Part shown: positions 9,051 to 18,222 of the stretch, in pieces
Position numbering within the stretch: position 1 is the stretch's first letter
Layout of the letters: each line of letters starts with the position of its first letter
Source: Mariprofundus sp.
GTDB lineage: Bacteria; Pseudomonadota; Zetaproteobacteria; Mariprofundales; Mariprofundaceae
NCBI GenBank assembly: GCA_015485035.1
Contig: WFUI01000037.1
Coordinates: 1 to 27,530 of the forward strand
Direction of reading: 5' to 3'
Length of the DNA: 27,530 bases
Notes under the pieces: model-generated
The model's input: the letters and a program-made list of their open reading frames with translations, nothing else
Told to the model about the DNA's origin: nothing
Databases searched by the model: none
Translations under genes and position numbers: made by a program

Positions 9051-9124
9051 GCGATGTGATACCGAATGCCGGTAGTTTACCACTCACGACTTTTGCATGG
9101 GACTCAGCCATCTTCTTTCAGGGG

Positions 9125-9138
9125 CGCTGATCTCAGCG
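9125..9138. repeat. Inverted repeat CGCTGA-TC-TCAGCG after the DUF3012 gene
   Basis: Six-base arms with a two-base spacer, 12 bases beyond the stop of the small lipoprotein gene. No T-run follows on the minus strand, so it is a poor intrinsic terminator. It could protect the transcript 3' end or be chance. Confidence 0.3.
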
Positions 9139-9150
9139 TTTGCCGGTTCA

Positions 9151-9333
9151 TTATTCTTTATAATTTCCTAACACGCAGTATTTGGTAAATGTGCCTGCAT
9201 CATTGGCAGTCCATTCGCCTTTGGGCTTTTGTTTCATGGCATCACACCATGCTTTTGTACCGGGTTCTGCCGAGCAGGCGGAAAAAGAGAGTGCGATCAG
9301 TAATGCAAAAATTGTAACCAGTATTTTTTTCAT
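9151..9333 (-). CDS. Small DUF3012-type lipoprotein
   Basis: 60 residues. The N-terminus is a lipoprotein signal (KK, then a hydrophobic run, lipobox LSFSAC), with the acylated cysteine at position 20. The mature peptide of about 41 residues reads AWCDAMKQKPKGEWTANDAGTF then KYC, the conserved shape I recall for DUF3012 lipoproteins of marine Gammaproteobacteria. The two cysteines could form a disulfide. Strong AGGAGGGG before the start. Function unknown. It stands alone, 85 bases after the alcohol dehydrogenase gene, and may share its transcript. Confidence 0.8.
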   Translation of the reverse strand: MKKILVTIFALLIALSFSACSAEPGTKAWCDAMKQKPKGEWTANDAGTFTKYCVLGNYKE

Positions 9334-9418
9334 ATTTACCCCTCCTGATCAGGCCTACTCTGACTGATTCCGCATATGCTGTGAACCACCATTGATCCTG
9401 ATTTTATGATGCCGTTGC

Positions 9419-10600
9419 TTATAATCTGGATTGAATCAGTGCTCGGGTTTCCTCATTTGTTAATGCTATCGGATTACTCTTCATGCTGCCGCTACTGGCA
9501 TTGGCAACCAGCTTTGGGATATCGGTATCCCTGACATTATAAGCCGATAATAGCGGCATATCAAAATCGCTGGTCCAGCGCTCCAGTAATGTCAGTAGAC
9601 CATGCCTGGCGGTTTTATCATCAATGCTGTGATCACTGCTCATGATGCGGCCTGCCTCTGCATATTTGAACAGGCCGATGTTATCCGGTTCTCTGCTTTG
9701 CATGGCTTCAATATTCAGGCGTGTGGCCTCGAATAGCAGGCTTCCGCACACTTCACCATGAGGGATTGGAAAAAATGCTCCGATCGGTGAGGCCAGTCCG
9801 TGCACACTGCCGAGTCCGGCATTGGCCAGAGTCAGCCCGGAGACTGATGAGGCATACAGCATATCGGATCTGGCAGGAAGACTGGAACCGTTGGTAACGG
9901 CTTCTGGTAATGAACGGGCAACTTTTTGCATGCCGTTCAAAGCCAGTGCATCGGTCATCGGACTGGCGTTGCGGGATAAATAGGATTCCAGCAATTGTGT
10001 GAAAGCATCCATACCGCATGCAGCGGTTACCCTGGCGGGGCAGGAGAGAGTCAGTTCGGGATCAAGGATGATATGCCGGGCCACCAGCTGCTCATGCCGG
10101 AACGATTTTTTGAACCCATTTTCTCCAATGATGGAGAGTACAGCATTTTTGCTTGTCTCTCCGCCTGTGCCTGCTGTTGTCGGCAGGGCAATGAACGGCG
10201 TGGACGGTCCGGTGTAGGTTTTGTCGTTGCCTACACCTTCCAGGTATTCCATGACCGAATCACCGCTCGGCAACAGGCCTGCAATAGCTTTGGCAGCATC
10301 GACCGGACTGCCTCCGCCGATAGCAACAACACAATCCGGGGGAACGGCAGAGTATTCGGCTACTGTGTCGTCAACCTGTTGTGGTGATGGCTCACCACTG
10401 ATGCTGACGCGGTGTATGTCAAACTGATTTTCGAGTTCATCCAGCAGGCCCTGACATAACGATGATTTGTCAAAAGAAGCACCGCCTGTGACCAGCAGAA
10501 CCTGATGGCCATATGTCCGGATAATAGAGCATAGCTGCGAACGTTTCCCCGCGCCAAAGTGAATATGTGGCGTAGCAGCGAAGAAAAAGCCGGGTATCAC
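9419..10600 (-). CDS. Iron-containing (group III) alcohol dehydrogenase family protein (GTG start)
   Basis: 393 residues, typical length. NAD(P)-dependent oxidoreductase fold: Rossmann part with AIGGGSPVDAAKA (93-105) and TTAGTGGETS (141-150), then the helical metal domain. The usual ligands are D-x3-H, H and H; here D198 is followed by Q202 (GMDAFTQLLE) in place of the first His, while H267 (VHGLA) and H281 (IPHGE) are kept, and the His usually four residues after H267 is S271. The protein therefore belongs to a variant subgroup whose metal and substrate are uncertain. The start is GTG at 10600 without a clear ribosome binding site. It follows the PfkB kinase by 50 bases and is probably cotranscribed. 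Confidence 0.88.
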   Translation of the reverse strand: MIPGFFFAATPHIHFGAGKRSQLCSIIRTYGHQVLLVTGGASFDKSSLCQGLLDELENQFDIHRVSISGEPSPQQVDDTVAEYSAVPPDCVVAIGGGSPVDAAKAIAGLLPSGDSVMEYLEGVGNDKTYTGPSTPFIALPTTAGTGGETSKNAVLSIIGENGFKKSFRHEQLVARHIILDPELTLSCPARVTAACGMDAFTQLLESYLSRNASPMTDALALNGMQKVARSLPEAVTNGSSLPARSDMLYASSVSGLTLANAGLGSVHGLASPIGAFFPIPHGEVCGSLLFEATRLNIEAMQSREPDNIGLFKYAEAGRIMSSDHSIDDKTARHGLLTLLERWTSDFDMPLLSAYNVRDTDIPKLVANASSGSMKSNPIALTNEETRALIQSRL

Positions 10601-10650
10601 AGGGAGAAATCTTTTTTGCGCAGTAGATTCCTCACTGGCTCAACACTCTC

Positions 10651-11634
10651 CTAGGCCAACAGTGCTTCAATTTCAGTCTGACTGAGTGGTTGCGGCAGTC
10701 TGGCTCCGAGCTGTGACACCACACGTGCAGCGGCGTGTGAACCCAGGTGTCCGGCCTGTTGCCAGCTTAATCCGTTGGTGATGCCGTAAAGTACGCCGGC
10801 AGCATACATATCACCGGCACCGGTAGTATCAATGGCCTCAACCTCGACACCTTCGATTGGAAATGCTTCGCCTTTATGCATGATGATGGAGCCGTTTTTA
10901 CCCAGTGTCAGGGCAACATTTTCACAGTGTTGATGGATGGCGTGAGCGCAATCAATCGGGTCTTCCAGTCCGGTCAGTGCGCGAGCTTCTTCCTCGTTGC
11001 AGAAAAGCAGATCCACTGATCCTTCAATGAGCTCTTTGAACTGATCGCGGCAGATATCGATCAGAAACGGATCGGAAATGGTCAACGCTACTTTGACGTT
11101 ATTGGCTTTGGCGATTTCAATAGCTTTCAGTGCCGCAGTTTTGGTGGAGTCTCCGGCAAACAGATAGCCTTCGATATATACATATTCAGCCTGTCTAACT
11201 TCTTCCGCCCTGATGTCATCGGCGCTTAATGAAGATGAGATACCGAGGCTGGTCAACATGGAGCGCTGTGCATCGGGCGTAATCAGAACCACACAGGTGC
11301 CGGTCTGCCCTTCGGTTTGCGGCACTTCGATGGTGATACCCAGTTGTTTCATTTCATCGAGATAGTGACGGCCGAAATCATCCGAACCGGTTTTGCAGGC
11401 ATAAGCCGCACTGCCCCCCATATCGGCGATGCCGACAATGGTGTTGGCAGCGGAACCACCGGAGCAATAATTGACTTTATGCCCGGCCAGCGTTTCGAGA
11501 ATATTCTTTTGGCGCTGATCATCCACCAGCGTCATAACCCCTTTTTCAATACCGGCTGTATCAAGGAATGCATCCTCGCATTGCACCTGCAAATCCATAA
11601 TTGCGTTGCCCACGCCGTAAACATTATATGCCAT
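10651..11634 (-). CDS. PfkB-family sugar/nucleoside kinase, probable adenosine kinase
   Basis: 327 residues. Ribokinase fold with the first PfkB signature region [17 protein letters not shown] (58-74) and the second signature [12 protein letters not shown] (269-280), where D275 is the catalytic base. The sequence resembles the bacterial group annotated as adenosine kinase, which phosphorylates adenosine (or a related nucleoside/sugar) with ATP for salvage. The exact substrate cannot be read from sequence. Good CAGGAGAT before the ATG. Downstream of the LOG-family gene with a 99-base gap, upstream of the alcohol dehydrogenase. Confidence 0.85.
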   Translation of the reverse strand: MAYNVYGVGNAIMDLQVQCEDAFLDTAGIEKGVMTLVDDQRQKNILETLAGHKVNYCSGGSAANTIVGIADMGGSAAYACKTGSDDFGRHYLDEMKQLGITIEVPQTEGQTGTCVVLITPDAQRSMLTSLGISSSLSADDIRAEEVRQAEYVYIEGYLFAGDSTKTAALKAIEIAKANNVKVALTISDPFLIDICRDQFKELIEGSVDLLFCNEEEARALTGLEDPIDCAHAIHQHCENVALTLGKNGSIIMHKGEAFPIEGVEVEAIDTTGAGDMYAAGVLYGITNGLSWQQAGHLGSHAAARVVSQLGARLPQPLSQTEIEALLA

Positions 11635-11733
11635 ATTTTATCTCCTGAAGTGGCGGCCCAGTGTGGGAACTAGCATGCCGGCGTCAACCATGATTTGTGC
11701 AAATGACGTGAATATTTGTGTAATTATTATCAT

Positions 11734-12795
11734 TCATGAACATGCCTGATCTTCCCGTTGATCCAACTGATAAAGAGAATTCATACGGCGGATAATGTGA
11801 GGCAGCACATTCATGCGGGATCGATCCAGATGCATGCGCAGGCGTGGCAGATGATTGTAACATTTATCATCTGACTTCGGCCATTGAAAAACCTGATCAA
11901 TCGTTCCTTTGCGGAGTACATCCGAAAACTCCGCATTCAACCGCTTGAGGGCGCTCTCGGATAGCGGGTTCATGATGCGTAGCAGGATACATTTCCCGAC
12001 ATAGCGAAAGCTGTGGTAATTCACATAGAAGTCACGAATATGGTTCACTGTGGCTTCGATACTGTCGGTGTGATAGAGCAGATGGTTATCCTCCGAATCA
12101 ATAAGCCCGTCTTTCACCAGACGGCGCATCCACGAGCGCATGAACGGCCCCCAGTAATCATCGCCGGGTGCTTCCAGCAAGATGACGGGTAACGGGGGGT
12201 TACGACCTGTTTGCAATAGTGTCAATGTTTCAAACGCCTCATCCAGCGTTCCGAATCCACCTGCTGTGAGTACAATAGCATCGCTTTCCTTGAGAAAAAA
12301 GACTTTGCGGGTAAAGAAATACTGGCAATAAAAATGGCGCGGAGAATCGATCATGACCGGATTGGGTAGTTGTTCCATCGGGAGGTTGATGTTGATGGCA
12401 AAGGAGTGCTTTTCGCCGGCACCTTCATTGGCCGCCTGCATCATGCCGCCACCGCCACCGGTGATTATCATAAACCCGGCTTTTTGCAGGGCTGCAGCAC
12501 AACTGTAGGCATGCTGATAGCGCGGATGATCTTTTGGTGTTCTTGCCGAGCCGAAAATAGCCACTTTCCGGCATGACTGATAGGGCTTGAATACATCCAG
12601 CCCCTGTCGTAACTCAGACAGTATTCTGGACAGCATTTTGATATCTACATTTTCATAATCGCCGGATACCAGCCGCAGTGTTTCCAGAATCAGGCTGCGT
12701 TTATAAGGGGAGTCGCGCTCATAATTTGCGAGCAGTACTTGAACATGGTCACGGATATTTTCCGGCAGGTCATCGATGCCGGTTATTTCGCTCAT
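11734..12795 (-). CDS. LOG-family (TIGR00730-like) nucleotide-binding protein
   Basis: 353 residues. The central Rossmann-like domain (about 75-270) has KVAIFGSARTP, ITGGGGGMMQAANEGA (111-126) and AGGFGTLDE (178-186), the marks of the LOG/lysine decarboxylase-like family. Family members are nucleotide 5'-monophosphate phosphoribohydrolases that release a base from AMP- or cytokinin-type substrates. The usual PGGFGT is AGGFGT here. About 75 extra residues precede the domain and about 85 follow it, so this is a longer subfamily than the plain 180-residue LOG enzymes. It starts 18 bases after the OmpA-domain gene and is probably in one operon with it and nadA. Confidence 0.85.
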   Translation of the reverse strand: MSEITGIDDLPENIRDHVQVLLANYERDSPYKRSLILETLRLVSGDYENVDIKMLSRILSELRQGLDVFKPYQSCRKVAIFGSARTPKDHPRYQHAYSCAAALQKAGFMIITGGGGGMMQAANEGAGEKHSFAININLPMEQLPNPVMIDSPRHFYCQYFFTRKVFFLKESDAIVLTAGGFGTLDEAFETLTLLQTGRNPPLPVILLEAPGDDYWGPFMRSWMRRLVKDGLIDSEDNHLLYHTDSIEATVNHIRDFYVNYHSFRYVGKCILLRIMNPLSESALKRLNAEFSDVLRKGTIDQVFQWPKSDDKCYNHLPRLRMHLDRSRMNVLPHIIRRMNSLYQLDQREDQACS

Positions 12796-12813
12796 ACAGC
12801 TTGTTCCGGATGA

Positions 12814-14301
12814 TTACTCCGGAGCATTGATAATGACATCAATACGCCGGTTCATATCCCGGCCCTGCTTGAACTCATTGCTGGCAATAGGCCGGACTTC
12901 ACCGTAACCCAGGGCTTTTAGGCGTGTGCCATCAGCACCGGCCTTGATAAGAAAATCACGTACGGCCTCGGCACGTTTGAGCGATAAAACCTGATTGGGC
13001 TTAACATCACCACGATTGTCGGTATGTCCTTCGATGCGCAGGCTGCGATCCTGATAAATATCCATGGCTTTTTTCAACCGGTTCAGCAAGTCGTAATATT
13101 TCGAAGCGACCTTGCTGCTTCCGGATCGGAACTTCAGCCCGGTGAGTCGAATCAGCAGAGAACCATCAAGATTGACGAGAATTTCTGCATCACCTTGTTT
13201 GAACAGTTTTTGCAACTGCTGCTGCCGTTTTTTCTCGAAAGTTTCCCGTTCCAGTTTGGCCTTGAATGCTTCCTTGATCGTGGATAACTGGTGTTGTTGT
13301 TGCTGTTTCATTTCATCGGTTTGCGCTGCCAGTTTGTTTTGCAGTTCCTTTCCAAGTCTGGCCATATCCAGACGATGCGCCTTGCGTTCATCGGCCAGTG
13401 CCTTGTTCAGCTTTTTTACTGCCCGCAGCAAATCCCTGGTCTTAATATCTGTCAGCATGGGGCTGGATTCATTACTGATCCCCAGTTCGCGGGCCAGTTG
13501 CAGCTTCAGAGTTCTTGTTTTCAGAATGAGTTCTTCATGGCTGCCCCGTTTTCTGCGCCATGCCTTGACCTGTTGGGCGACATGTTCGGCTTCACGGGCC
13601 AGATATAAACCGGACTCCGGATATTCAGGTACGGTGCGGGTTCTTCCATTGATGAAGGCTTCCAGTTCAGCCAGTTTATCCTTGGCTGCCTGATAAATAT
13701 GCGGCGCATACTGTTTGGCATTGGCATGAGCCGCTTTACCGATTGTGTTTGCTGTCAGTTCGGTCAGCCATGGCAGCGTTTTGTCCAGTACCTTCCTGTA
13801 ATATTTCGTTGCTTTGTCGGCATGGATCCGGGTCTGATTCAGTTCTCCCCGTTCATGTGTTTCGATCGCCAGCGTCAATTCGCGTTCAGCATCTTTTATA
13901 ATCTGCGTTGGTGACATATCGCTGATTGCCTTGCCGGATGAGGTAATGATTTCGGTGATAGCGACTGCACCTTTACGCAAACCCAATAGTTTGGCGTAAC
14001 GCTGCTTGAAATCTTCAGCTGTTTGTTTGGCTTCGGCCAGCTTTTCGGCTGCTTTGGCGAGGGCAGCATCAACTTCTTGCTGTTTTTCCTGCTCGCGTGC
14101 CAGCATGGCAGCACCCATATAGGCCTCGGCCCGTTCGAGGGTTTGTGGTGCGAAACGATGATTTTCACCATGCCTGAATGTTTTGATCTGCTCTTGTAAC
14201 AGTTTCTGGTTATTGTCTGCAGCCTGTACCGGTGTGCCAAACGATATGCTGAATAGTAGCGTGGCCAGCACTGTGGTGAGGAAATAATGAGATTTAGGCA
14301 A
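12814..14301 (-). CDS. Exported coiled-coil protein with C-terminal OmpA peptidoglycan-binding domain
   Basis: 495 residues from the preferred TTG at 14301, which has AAAGGA upstream and gives a clean signal peptide (MPKSHYF, then a hydrophobic core, cleavage after PVQA). A longer frame starts at 14400 but would bury that signal inside an unrelated leader overlapping nadA. The middle (about residues 40-370) is highly charged, helical and Gln/Lys-rich, probably coiled coil. The C-terminal ~115 residues form an OmpA-like domain: IRLTGLKFRSGS, EGHTDNRGD, LSLKRAEAVRDFL, DMNRRIDV. It probably tethers the envelope to the cell wall. The TTG overlaps the nadA stop, indicating coupling. Confidence 0.87.
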   Translation of the reverse strand: MPKSHYFLTTVLATLLFSISFGTPVQAADNNQKLLQEQIKTFRHGENHRFAPQTLERAEAYMGAAMLAREQEKQQEVDAALAKAAEKLAEAKQTAEDFKQRYAKLLGLRKGAVAITEIITSSGKAISDMSPTQIIKDAERELTLAIETHERGELNQTRIHADKATKYYRKVLDKTLPWLTELTANTIGKAAHANAKQYAPHIYQAAKDKLAELEAFINGRTRTVPEYPESGLYLAREAEHVAQQVKAWRRKRGSHEELILKTRTLKLQLARELGISNESSPMLTDIKTRDLLRAVKKLNKALADERKAHRLDMARLGKELQNKLAAQTDEMKQQQQHQLSTIKEAFKAKLERETFEKKRQQQLQKLFKQGDAEILVNLDGSLLIRLTGLKFRSGSSKVASKYYDLLNRLKKAMDIYQDRSLRIEGHTDNRGDVKPNQVLSLKRAEAVRDFLIKAGADGTRLKALGYGEVRPIASNEFKQGRDMNRRIDVIINAPE

Positions 14302-15397
14302 GGTGCAGCATCCTTTCCAGTGCCAGTTTGGCCCAGCGTTTTTGTTGTTGCGGCACAGTGATTTGATTGCTGATGGCCGGATGCCTGCCCAGGGAATCAC
14401 GGATAGATGTTAATGCTGCGCACAGGTGTTGTGGATCAGTGCGGAACATGGTTGAGCACATACATACCATGGGCGAGAGAAACCAGATGGGTTTATCCGG
14501 GAACTGGATACGCAGGCGGTTGACAAGATTCAGTTCTGTACCAATGGCAAATGTTTGTCCTGCTTTGGCTGCTGATACATGTTTGATAATCATTTCGGTA
14601 GAACCGACAAAATCGGATACTTCGCAGACCGCGCGCGAACATTCCGGATGAGCCAGGATTTCAATGCCCTCATGGTTGCGGCGCATGGTATCCGCATGTT
14701 CCGGTTTGAACAGCTGATGTACCGAACAAAAACCTTTCCATAGAATCAGACGCGCTTTTTCGATTGCATCCGGTTTATTGCCGCCCATGGGCAGGGCGGG
14801 ATCCCAGATGATCATATCCGAATCCGGAATACCCATCGCGACAGCGGTATTTTCACCCAGGTGCTGATCCGGGAAAAAAAGAATTTTTTCACGGTTGCCC
14901 CAGCTCCACTCAAGAATCTTTTGTGCATTACCGGAGGTGCAGACAATGCCGCCATGTTCACCGCAGAACGATTTCAGGGCTGCGGTAGAGTTGATATATG
15001 TGACCGGCGTGACGCACTCGTCCGGATTGATGATTTCGGAGAGTTCCTGCCAGCAGCGTGTTACCTGCTCATCATCCGCCATATCGGCCATCGAACAGCC
15101 GGCAGCCAGATCAGGCAGAATCACAGTCTGGGCATCACTGGTCAGAATATCGGCAGTTTCAGCCATGAAATGCACGCCGCAGAAAATGATATACGGCGCA
15201 CTGGTCTCAGCGGCTTGCTGAGACAGTTTTAGAGAATCTCCGGACACATCGGCGAAGGCAAATACTTCCTCGCGTTGATAATGGTGGCCGAGAATCAACA
15301 CCTGATCACCGAGCTCGGCTTTCAATGTGTTGATTTGTTCAAGAATATCGGTTTCGGGTGTATCGTAAAGCTGCGTTAGCAGCGTCTGTGCATTCAT
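14294..15397 (-). CDS. nadA: Quinolinate synthase NadA
   Basis: 367 residues from the ATG at 15397; a TTG at 15433 would add 12 residues without a better ribosome binding site. The enzyme condenses iminoaspartate with dihydroxyacetone phosphate to make quinolinate for NAD synthesis, using a [4Fe-4S] cluster. Three-fold pseudo-repeat with ILGHHYQREEV, PDLAAGCSMADM (C101), WKGFCSVHQ (C224), HPEC, and SPMVCMCSTM (C312 or C314); the cluster ligands are expected among C101, C224 and one of the last pair. First gene of an operon with the OmpA-domain and LOG-family genes. nadB and nadC are not in the window. Divergent from ilvD across about 190 bases. Confidence 0.95.
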   Translation of the reverse strand: MNAQTLLTQLYDTPETDILEQINTLKAELGDQVLILGHHYQREEVFAFADVSGDSLKLSQQAAETSAPYIIFCGVHFMAETADILTSDAQTVILPDLAAGCSMADMADDEQVTRCWQELSEIINPDECVTPVTYINSTAALKSFCGEHGGIVCTSGNAQKILEWSWGNREKILFFPDQHLGENTAVAMGIPDSDMIIWDPALPMGGNKPDAIEKARLILWKGFCSVHQLFKPEHADTMRRNHEGIEILAHPECSRAVCEVSDFVGSTEMIIKHVSAAKAGQTFAIGTELNLVNRLRIQFPDKPIWFLSPMVCMCSTMFRTDPQHLCAALTSIRDSLGRHPAISNQITVPQQQKRWAKLALERMLHLA

Positions 15398-15515
15398 ACG
15401 CCAAAGTTTCAGGCTGTACACTTCCCTTGTCAAATAAGCCTGATTAGGGCTATTCAGAATAAATCATCGCAAGTACGCAAAAGGACAAATAAGAAAGGCA
15501 CTGGACGCGCTGTGA

Positions 15516-15534
15516 GCAACCGGTTGCGTGCAAC
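15516..15534. repeat. Alternating inverted repeats GCAAC-CG-GTTGC-GT-GCAAC upstream of ilvD
   Basis: Bases 15516-15527 form a perfect 12-base palindrome, and its right arm also pairs with a third GCAAC at 15530-15534. It lies about 55 bases before ilvD in the nadA/ilvD divergent region. It suits a dimeric repressor operator better than an RNA hairpin, because the spacers are only two bases. Confidence 0.4.
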
Positions 15535-15586
15535 AAGGCGCAAGTCTGGGTACGCTTCGCTTTGATTTCAGAACCGGAGAGTTTTT

Positions 15587-17434
15587 ATGCCTGTTTATCG
15601 TTCACGCACGACTACCCATGGCCGTAATATGGCCGGCGCCCGCTCATTATGGCGTGCGACCGGTATGAAGGACGGGGATTTTGACAAACCCATCATCGCG
15701 GTGGTGAATTCCTTTACCCAGTTCGTGCCCGGCCATGTGCACCTGAAAGATCTGGGCCAGATGGTGACGCGTGAAATCGAAGCTTCCGGTGGCGTGGCCA
15801 AGGAGTTCAATACCATCGCTGTGGATGATGGTATTGCCATGGGGCATGGCGGCATGCTGTATTCATTGCCGAGTCGCGAGATTATTGCCGATTCGGTGGA
15901 ATATATGGCCAATGCCCACTGTGCCGATGCGCTGGTCTGCATTTCCAACTGCGACAAAATCACACCGGGCATGATGATGGCGGCATTGCGTTTGAATATC
16001 CCTGCTGTATTTGTATCCGGCGGCCCGATGGAAGCAGGCAAGGTAACGATTGATAATCGTGAGAAACACCTTGATCTGGTTGATGCCATGGTCATGGCGG
16101 CGGATCCGAATGAATCCGATGCCGATGTGGCGGCGGTGGAGCGTTCAGCCTGCCCGACCTGCGGTTCATGTTCCGGCATGTTTACAGCCAATTCGATGAA
16201 CTGTCTGGCTGAAGCACTGGGGCTGGCATTGCCGGGTAACGGCTCATTGCTGGCAACTCATAGTGATCGCAAGGAGCTGTTCCTTGAAGCCGGTCGTTTG
16301 ATTGTGGATTTATGTAAACGTTATTATGAAGGTGACGATGCATCCGTATTGCCGCGCTCGATCGCCACTTTTGATGCCTTTGAAAATGCCATGGCACTGG
16401 ATATTGCTATGGGCGGTTCCACCAATACCGTGTTACACCTGCTGGCCTGTGCGCAGGAAGCAGGTGTCGATTTCACCATGCAGGATATCGACCGCATGAG
16501 TCGAAAAGTACCCAATCTGTGCAAAGTGGCTCCCGCGGTTCAACATTATCACATGGAAGATGTACATCGTGCCGGCGGTGTTATCGGTATTCTGGCTGAG
16601 CTGGACCGGGGCGGATTACTGCATCGGGATATACCGACGGTGCACACGGCCACGCTGGGGCAGGCACTTGATGACAATGATATCATGAATGAAGCGAACA
16701 CGGGCCCGCGTGAAATGTTCCGTGCAGCACCGGGCGGAATTCCGACCCAGGTCGCATTTTCACAATCCGAACGCTGGAAGTCACTGGATACTGATCGTGA
16801 ATCCGGTTGTATCCGCAATATTGAACATGCGTATTCGAAAGAGGGCGGTTTGGCGGTTCTTTTCGGCAATATTGCCGAGCGGGGATGTATCGTAAAAACT
16901 GCCGGTGTGGATGAATCCATCTGGACGTTCAGCGGCACTGCCCGTGTGTTTGAATCACAGGATGATGCCGTGTCTGCTATTCTGAATGACAAAGTCGCTG
17001 CCGGTGATGTGGTGATTATCCGTTATGAAGGCCCGAAAGGCGGTCCCGGTATGCAGGAGATGCTGTATCCAACTTCTTATCTGAAGTCCAAGGGTATGGG
17101 CAAAGTCTGTGCTCTGCTGACGGATGGCCGTTTCTCCGGCGGTACTTCCGGCCTGTCTATCGGCCATGCATCACCGGAAGCAGCCGAAGGGGGGGCGATC
17201 GGTTTGATCGAGGAGGGCGATACGATTGAAATCGATATTCCCAATCGCACGATTCATCTGGCGGTGTCTGATGATGAACTGCTTCGTCGCCGGGATGCAA
17301 TGGAATCCAAAGGAGCCGATGCATGGCGGCCTGTGAACCGCGATCGTATTGTTTCCAAAGCGCTGCAGGCTTATGCCGCATTGACGACTTCAGCAGATAA
17401 AGGCGCTGTCCGCGATGTGGATCAGTTAAAATAA
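15587..17434 (+). CDS. ilvD: Dihydroxy-acid dehydratase
   Basis: 615 residues, close to the E. coli enzyme. It dehydrates dihydroxy-isovalerate and dihydroxy-methylvalerate to the keto acids of valine and isoleucine synthesis, with an Fe-S cluster. Seen: N-terminal [31 protein letters not shown] (81-91), [10 protein letters not shown] with C122, [20 protein letters not shown] with C195, and the C-terminal [29 protein letters not shown] precedes the ATG. It is the only branched-chain gene in the window; the upstream palindrome is the only visible candidate control element. Confidence 0.97.
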   Translation: MPVYRSRTTTHGRNMAGARSLWRATGMKDGDFDKPIIAVVNSFTQFVPGHVHLKDLGQMVTREIEASGGVAKEFNTIAVDDGIAMGHGGMLYSLPSREIIADSVEYMANAHCADALVCISNCDKITPGMMMAALRLNIPAVFVSGGPMEAGKVTIDNREKHLDLVDAMVMAADPNESDADVAAVERSACPTCGSCSGMFTANSMNCLAEALGLALPGNGSLLATHSDRKELFLEAGRLIVDLCKRYYEGDDASVLPRSIATFDAFENAMALDIAMGGSTNTVLHLLACAQEAGVDFTMQDIDRMSRKVPNLCKVAPAVQHYHMEDVHRAGGVIGILAELDRGGLLHRDIPTVHTATLGQALDDNDIMNEANTGPREMFRAAPGGIPTQVAFSQSERWKSLDTDRESGCIRNIEHAYSKEGGLAVLFGNIAERGCIVKTAGVDESIWTFSGTARVFESQDDAVSAILNDKVAAGDVVIIRYEGPKGGPGMQEMLYPTSYLKSKGMGKVCALLTDGRFSGGTSGLSIGHASPEAAEGGAIGLIEEGDTIEIDIPNRTIHLAVSDDELLRRRDAMESKGADAWRPVNRDRIVSKALQAYAALTTSADKGAVRDVDQLK

Positions 17435-17511
17435 TGACGGATCGATTTTTTTCGGTGTATACACTTTTATCCGGCCTCTGCTGAGTAAGCTGGAACTGTT
17501 GAGGAGATGAG

Positions 17512-18222
17512 ATGAAAAAATATGTTTTTGGTGTGGTGATTCTGACGCTGTCTGCTTGTACTACAACCACACATCCGAAGCACGCTGCCATGCAGGAAAC
17601 TGTTGTGGATACCAAGGCAGTGGTTGCTGACCGGGCTGTTCAAACTGACAGGGCTGTTCAAACAAATAAAACTGACCGGATTATTCGGGAGGATGTCGTT
17701 ATTGGCGGTGTACTCGGAGGGCTGGTCGGAGCATTTCTTGATGCGGACAGGGGTGATCGCATTCATGCATCCGAAGCACGCTATCATCGTGTGTGTAGTC
17801 AGGGGAATGCCTACTTTAGCAAGGCAACGCAGACCAGCGACCTGGAGGAACGGATTACATTCATGCAAGAGGGTATCCGGTATTGCCCCGATAATCCGGC
17901 CGCCCACAATGATTTGGGGTTGGGTCTGATGCTCTGGGGCGATTTACCTGCGGCGCGCGCACAGTTTACTCAGGCACTCAGACTTGATTCTGGTTACAAT
18001 CCGGCCTGGATCAATCTCTCCCGTATACAATATAAAGCGAAGTCGGGGCAGAAGGCAGGACAGGCAAGTAACCGTGGGGGCGGACGTCAGGGTGCCGGGC
18101 TTGCTCCATATCGAGGAAATTGGGAGCGGCATTACCAGAACAGTGCCGAGGCTCTAGAGCGACGCAAGAGGTGGAGTGATCGGCAGAAAAAACTCATCAA
18201 ACAAAATGGGGGATATGATTGA
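17512..18222 (+). CDS. Lipoprotein with glycine-zipper segment and TPR-like region
   Basis: 236 residues. Lipoprotein signal with lipobox TLSAC (cysteine 16). Residues about 33-50 hold a duplicated DRAVQT unit from an 18-base tandem repeat in the DNA. A short glycine zipper VIGGVLGGLVGAFL (about 63-76) follows. Residues about 95-160 look like one to two tetratricopeptide repeats (CPDNPAAHNDLGLGLMLWGD, ALRLDSGYNPAWINLSRI). The C-terminal ~60 residues are Gly/Arg/Gln-rich and basic. Probably an outer-membrane-associated assembly or scaffold protein; function unknown. GAGGAGAT before the ATG. Convergent with nrtS, with no bases between the stop codons. Confidence 0.8.
   Translation: MKKYVFGVVILTLSACTTTTHPKHAAMQETVVDTKAVVADRAVQTDRAVQTNKTDRIIREDVVIGGVLGGLVGAFLDADRGDRIHASEARYHRVCSQGNAYFSKATQTSDLEERITFMQEGIRYCPDNPAAHNDLGLGLMLWGDLPAARAQFTQALRLDSGYNPAWINLSRIQYKAKSGQKAGQASNRGGGRQGAGLAPYRGNWERHYQNSAEALERRKRWSDRQKKLIKQNGGYD
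17633..17663 (+). repeat. Short direct repeat inside the lipoprotein gene
   Basis: GGGCTGTTCAAAC occurs twice at an 18-base period (17633-17645 and 17651-17663), in frame, duplicating six residues (DRAVQT). It looks like a recent slippage event. Confidence 0.7.

Noticed and set aside
8898..9083. A 61-residue minus-strand open frame upstream of rpsF
   Set aside because: It runs through the putative leader and into rpsF in a different frame, has no ribosome binding site, and overlaps conserved regulatory structure.
11717..11735. AT-rich GATAAT-type stretch resembling a Fur box before the PfkB kinase gene
   Set aside because: Only about 13 of 19 bases fit the Fur consensus, which is expected by chance in AT-rich gaps, and the downstream genes have no clear iron link apart from the alcohol dehydrogenase family name.
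14302..14400. N-terminal 33-residue extension of the OmpA-domain protein
   Set aside because: It overlaps nadA coding sequence, is rich in Trp, Cys and Lys and would hide the signal peptide; the TTG at 14301 gives a clean signal and a ribosome binding site.
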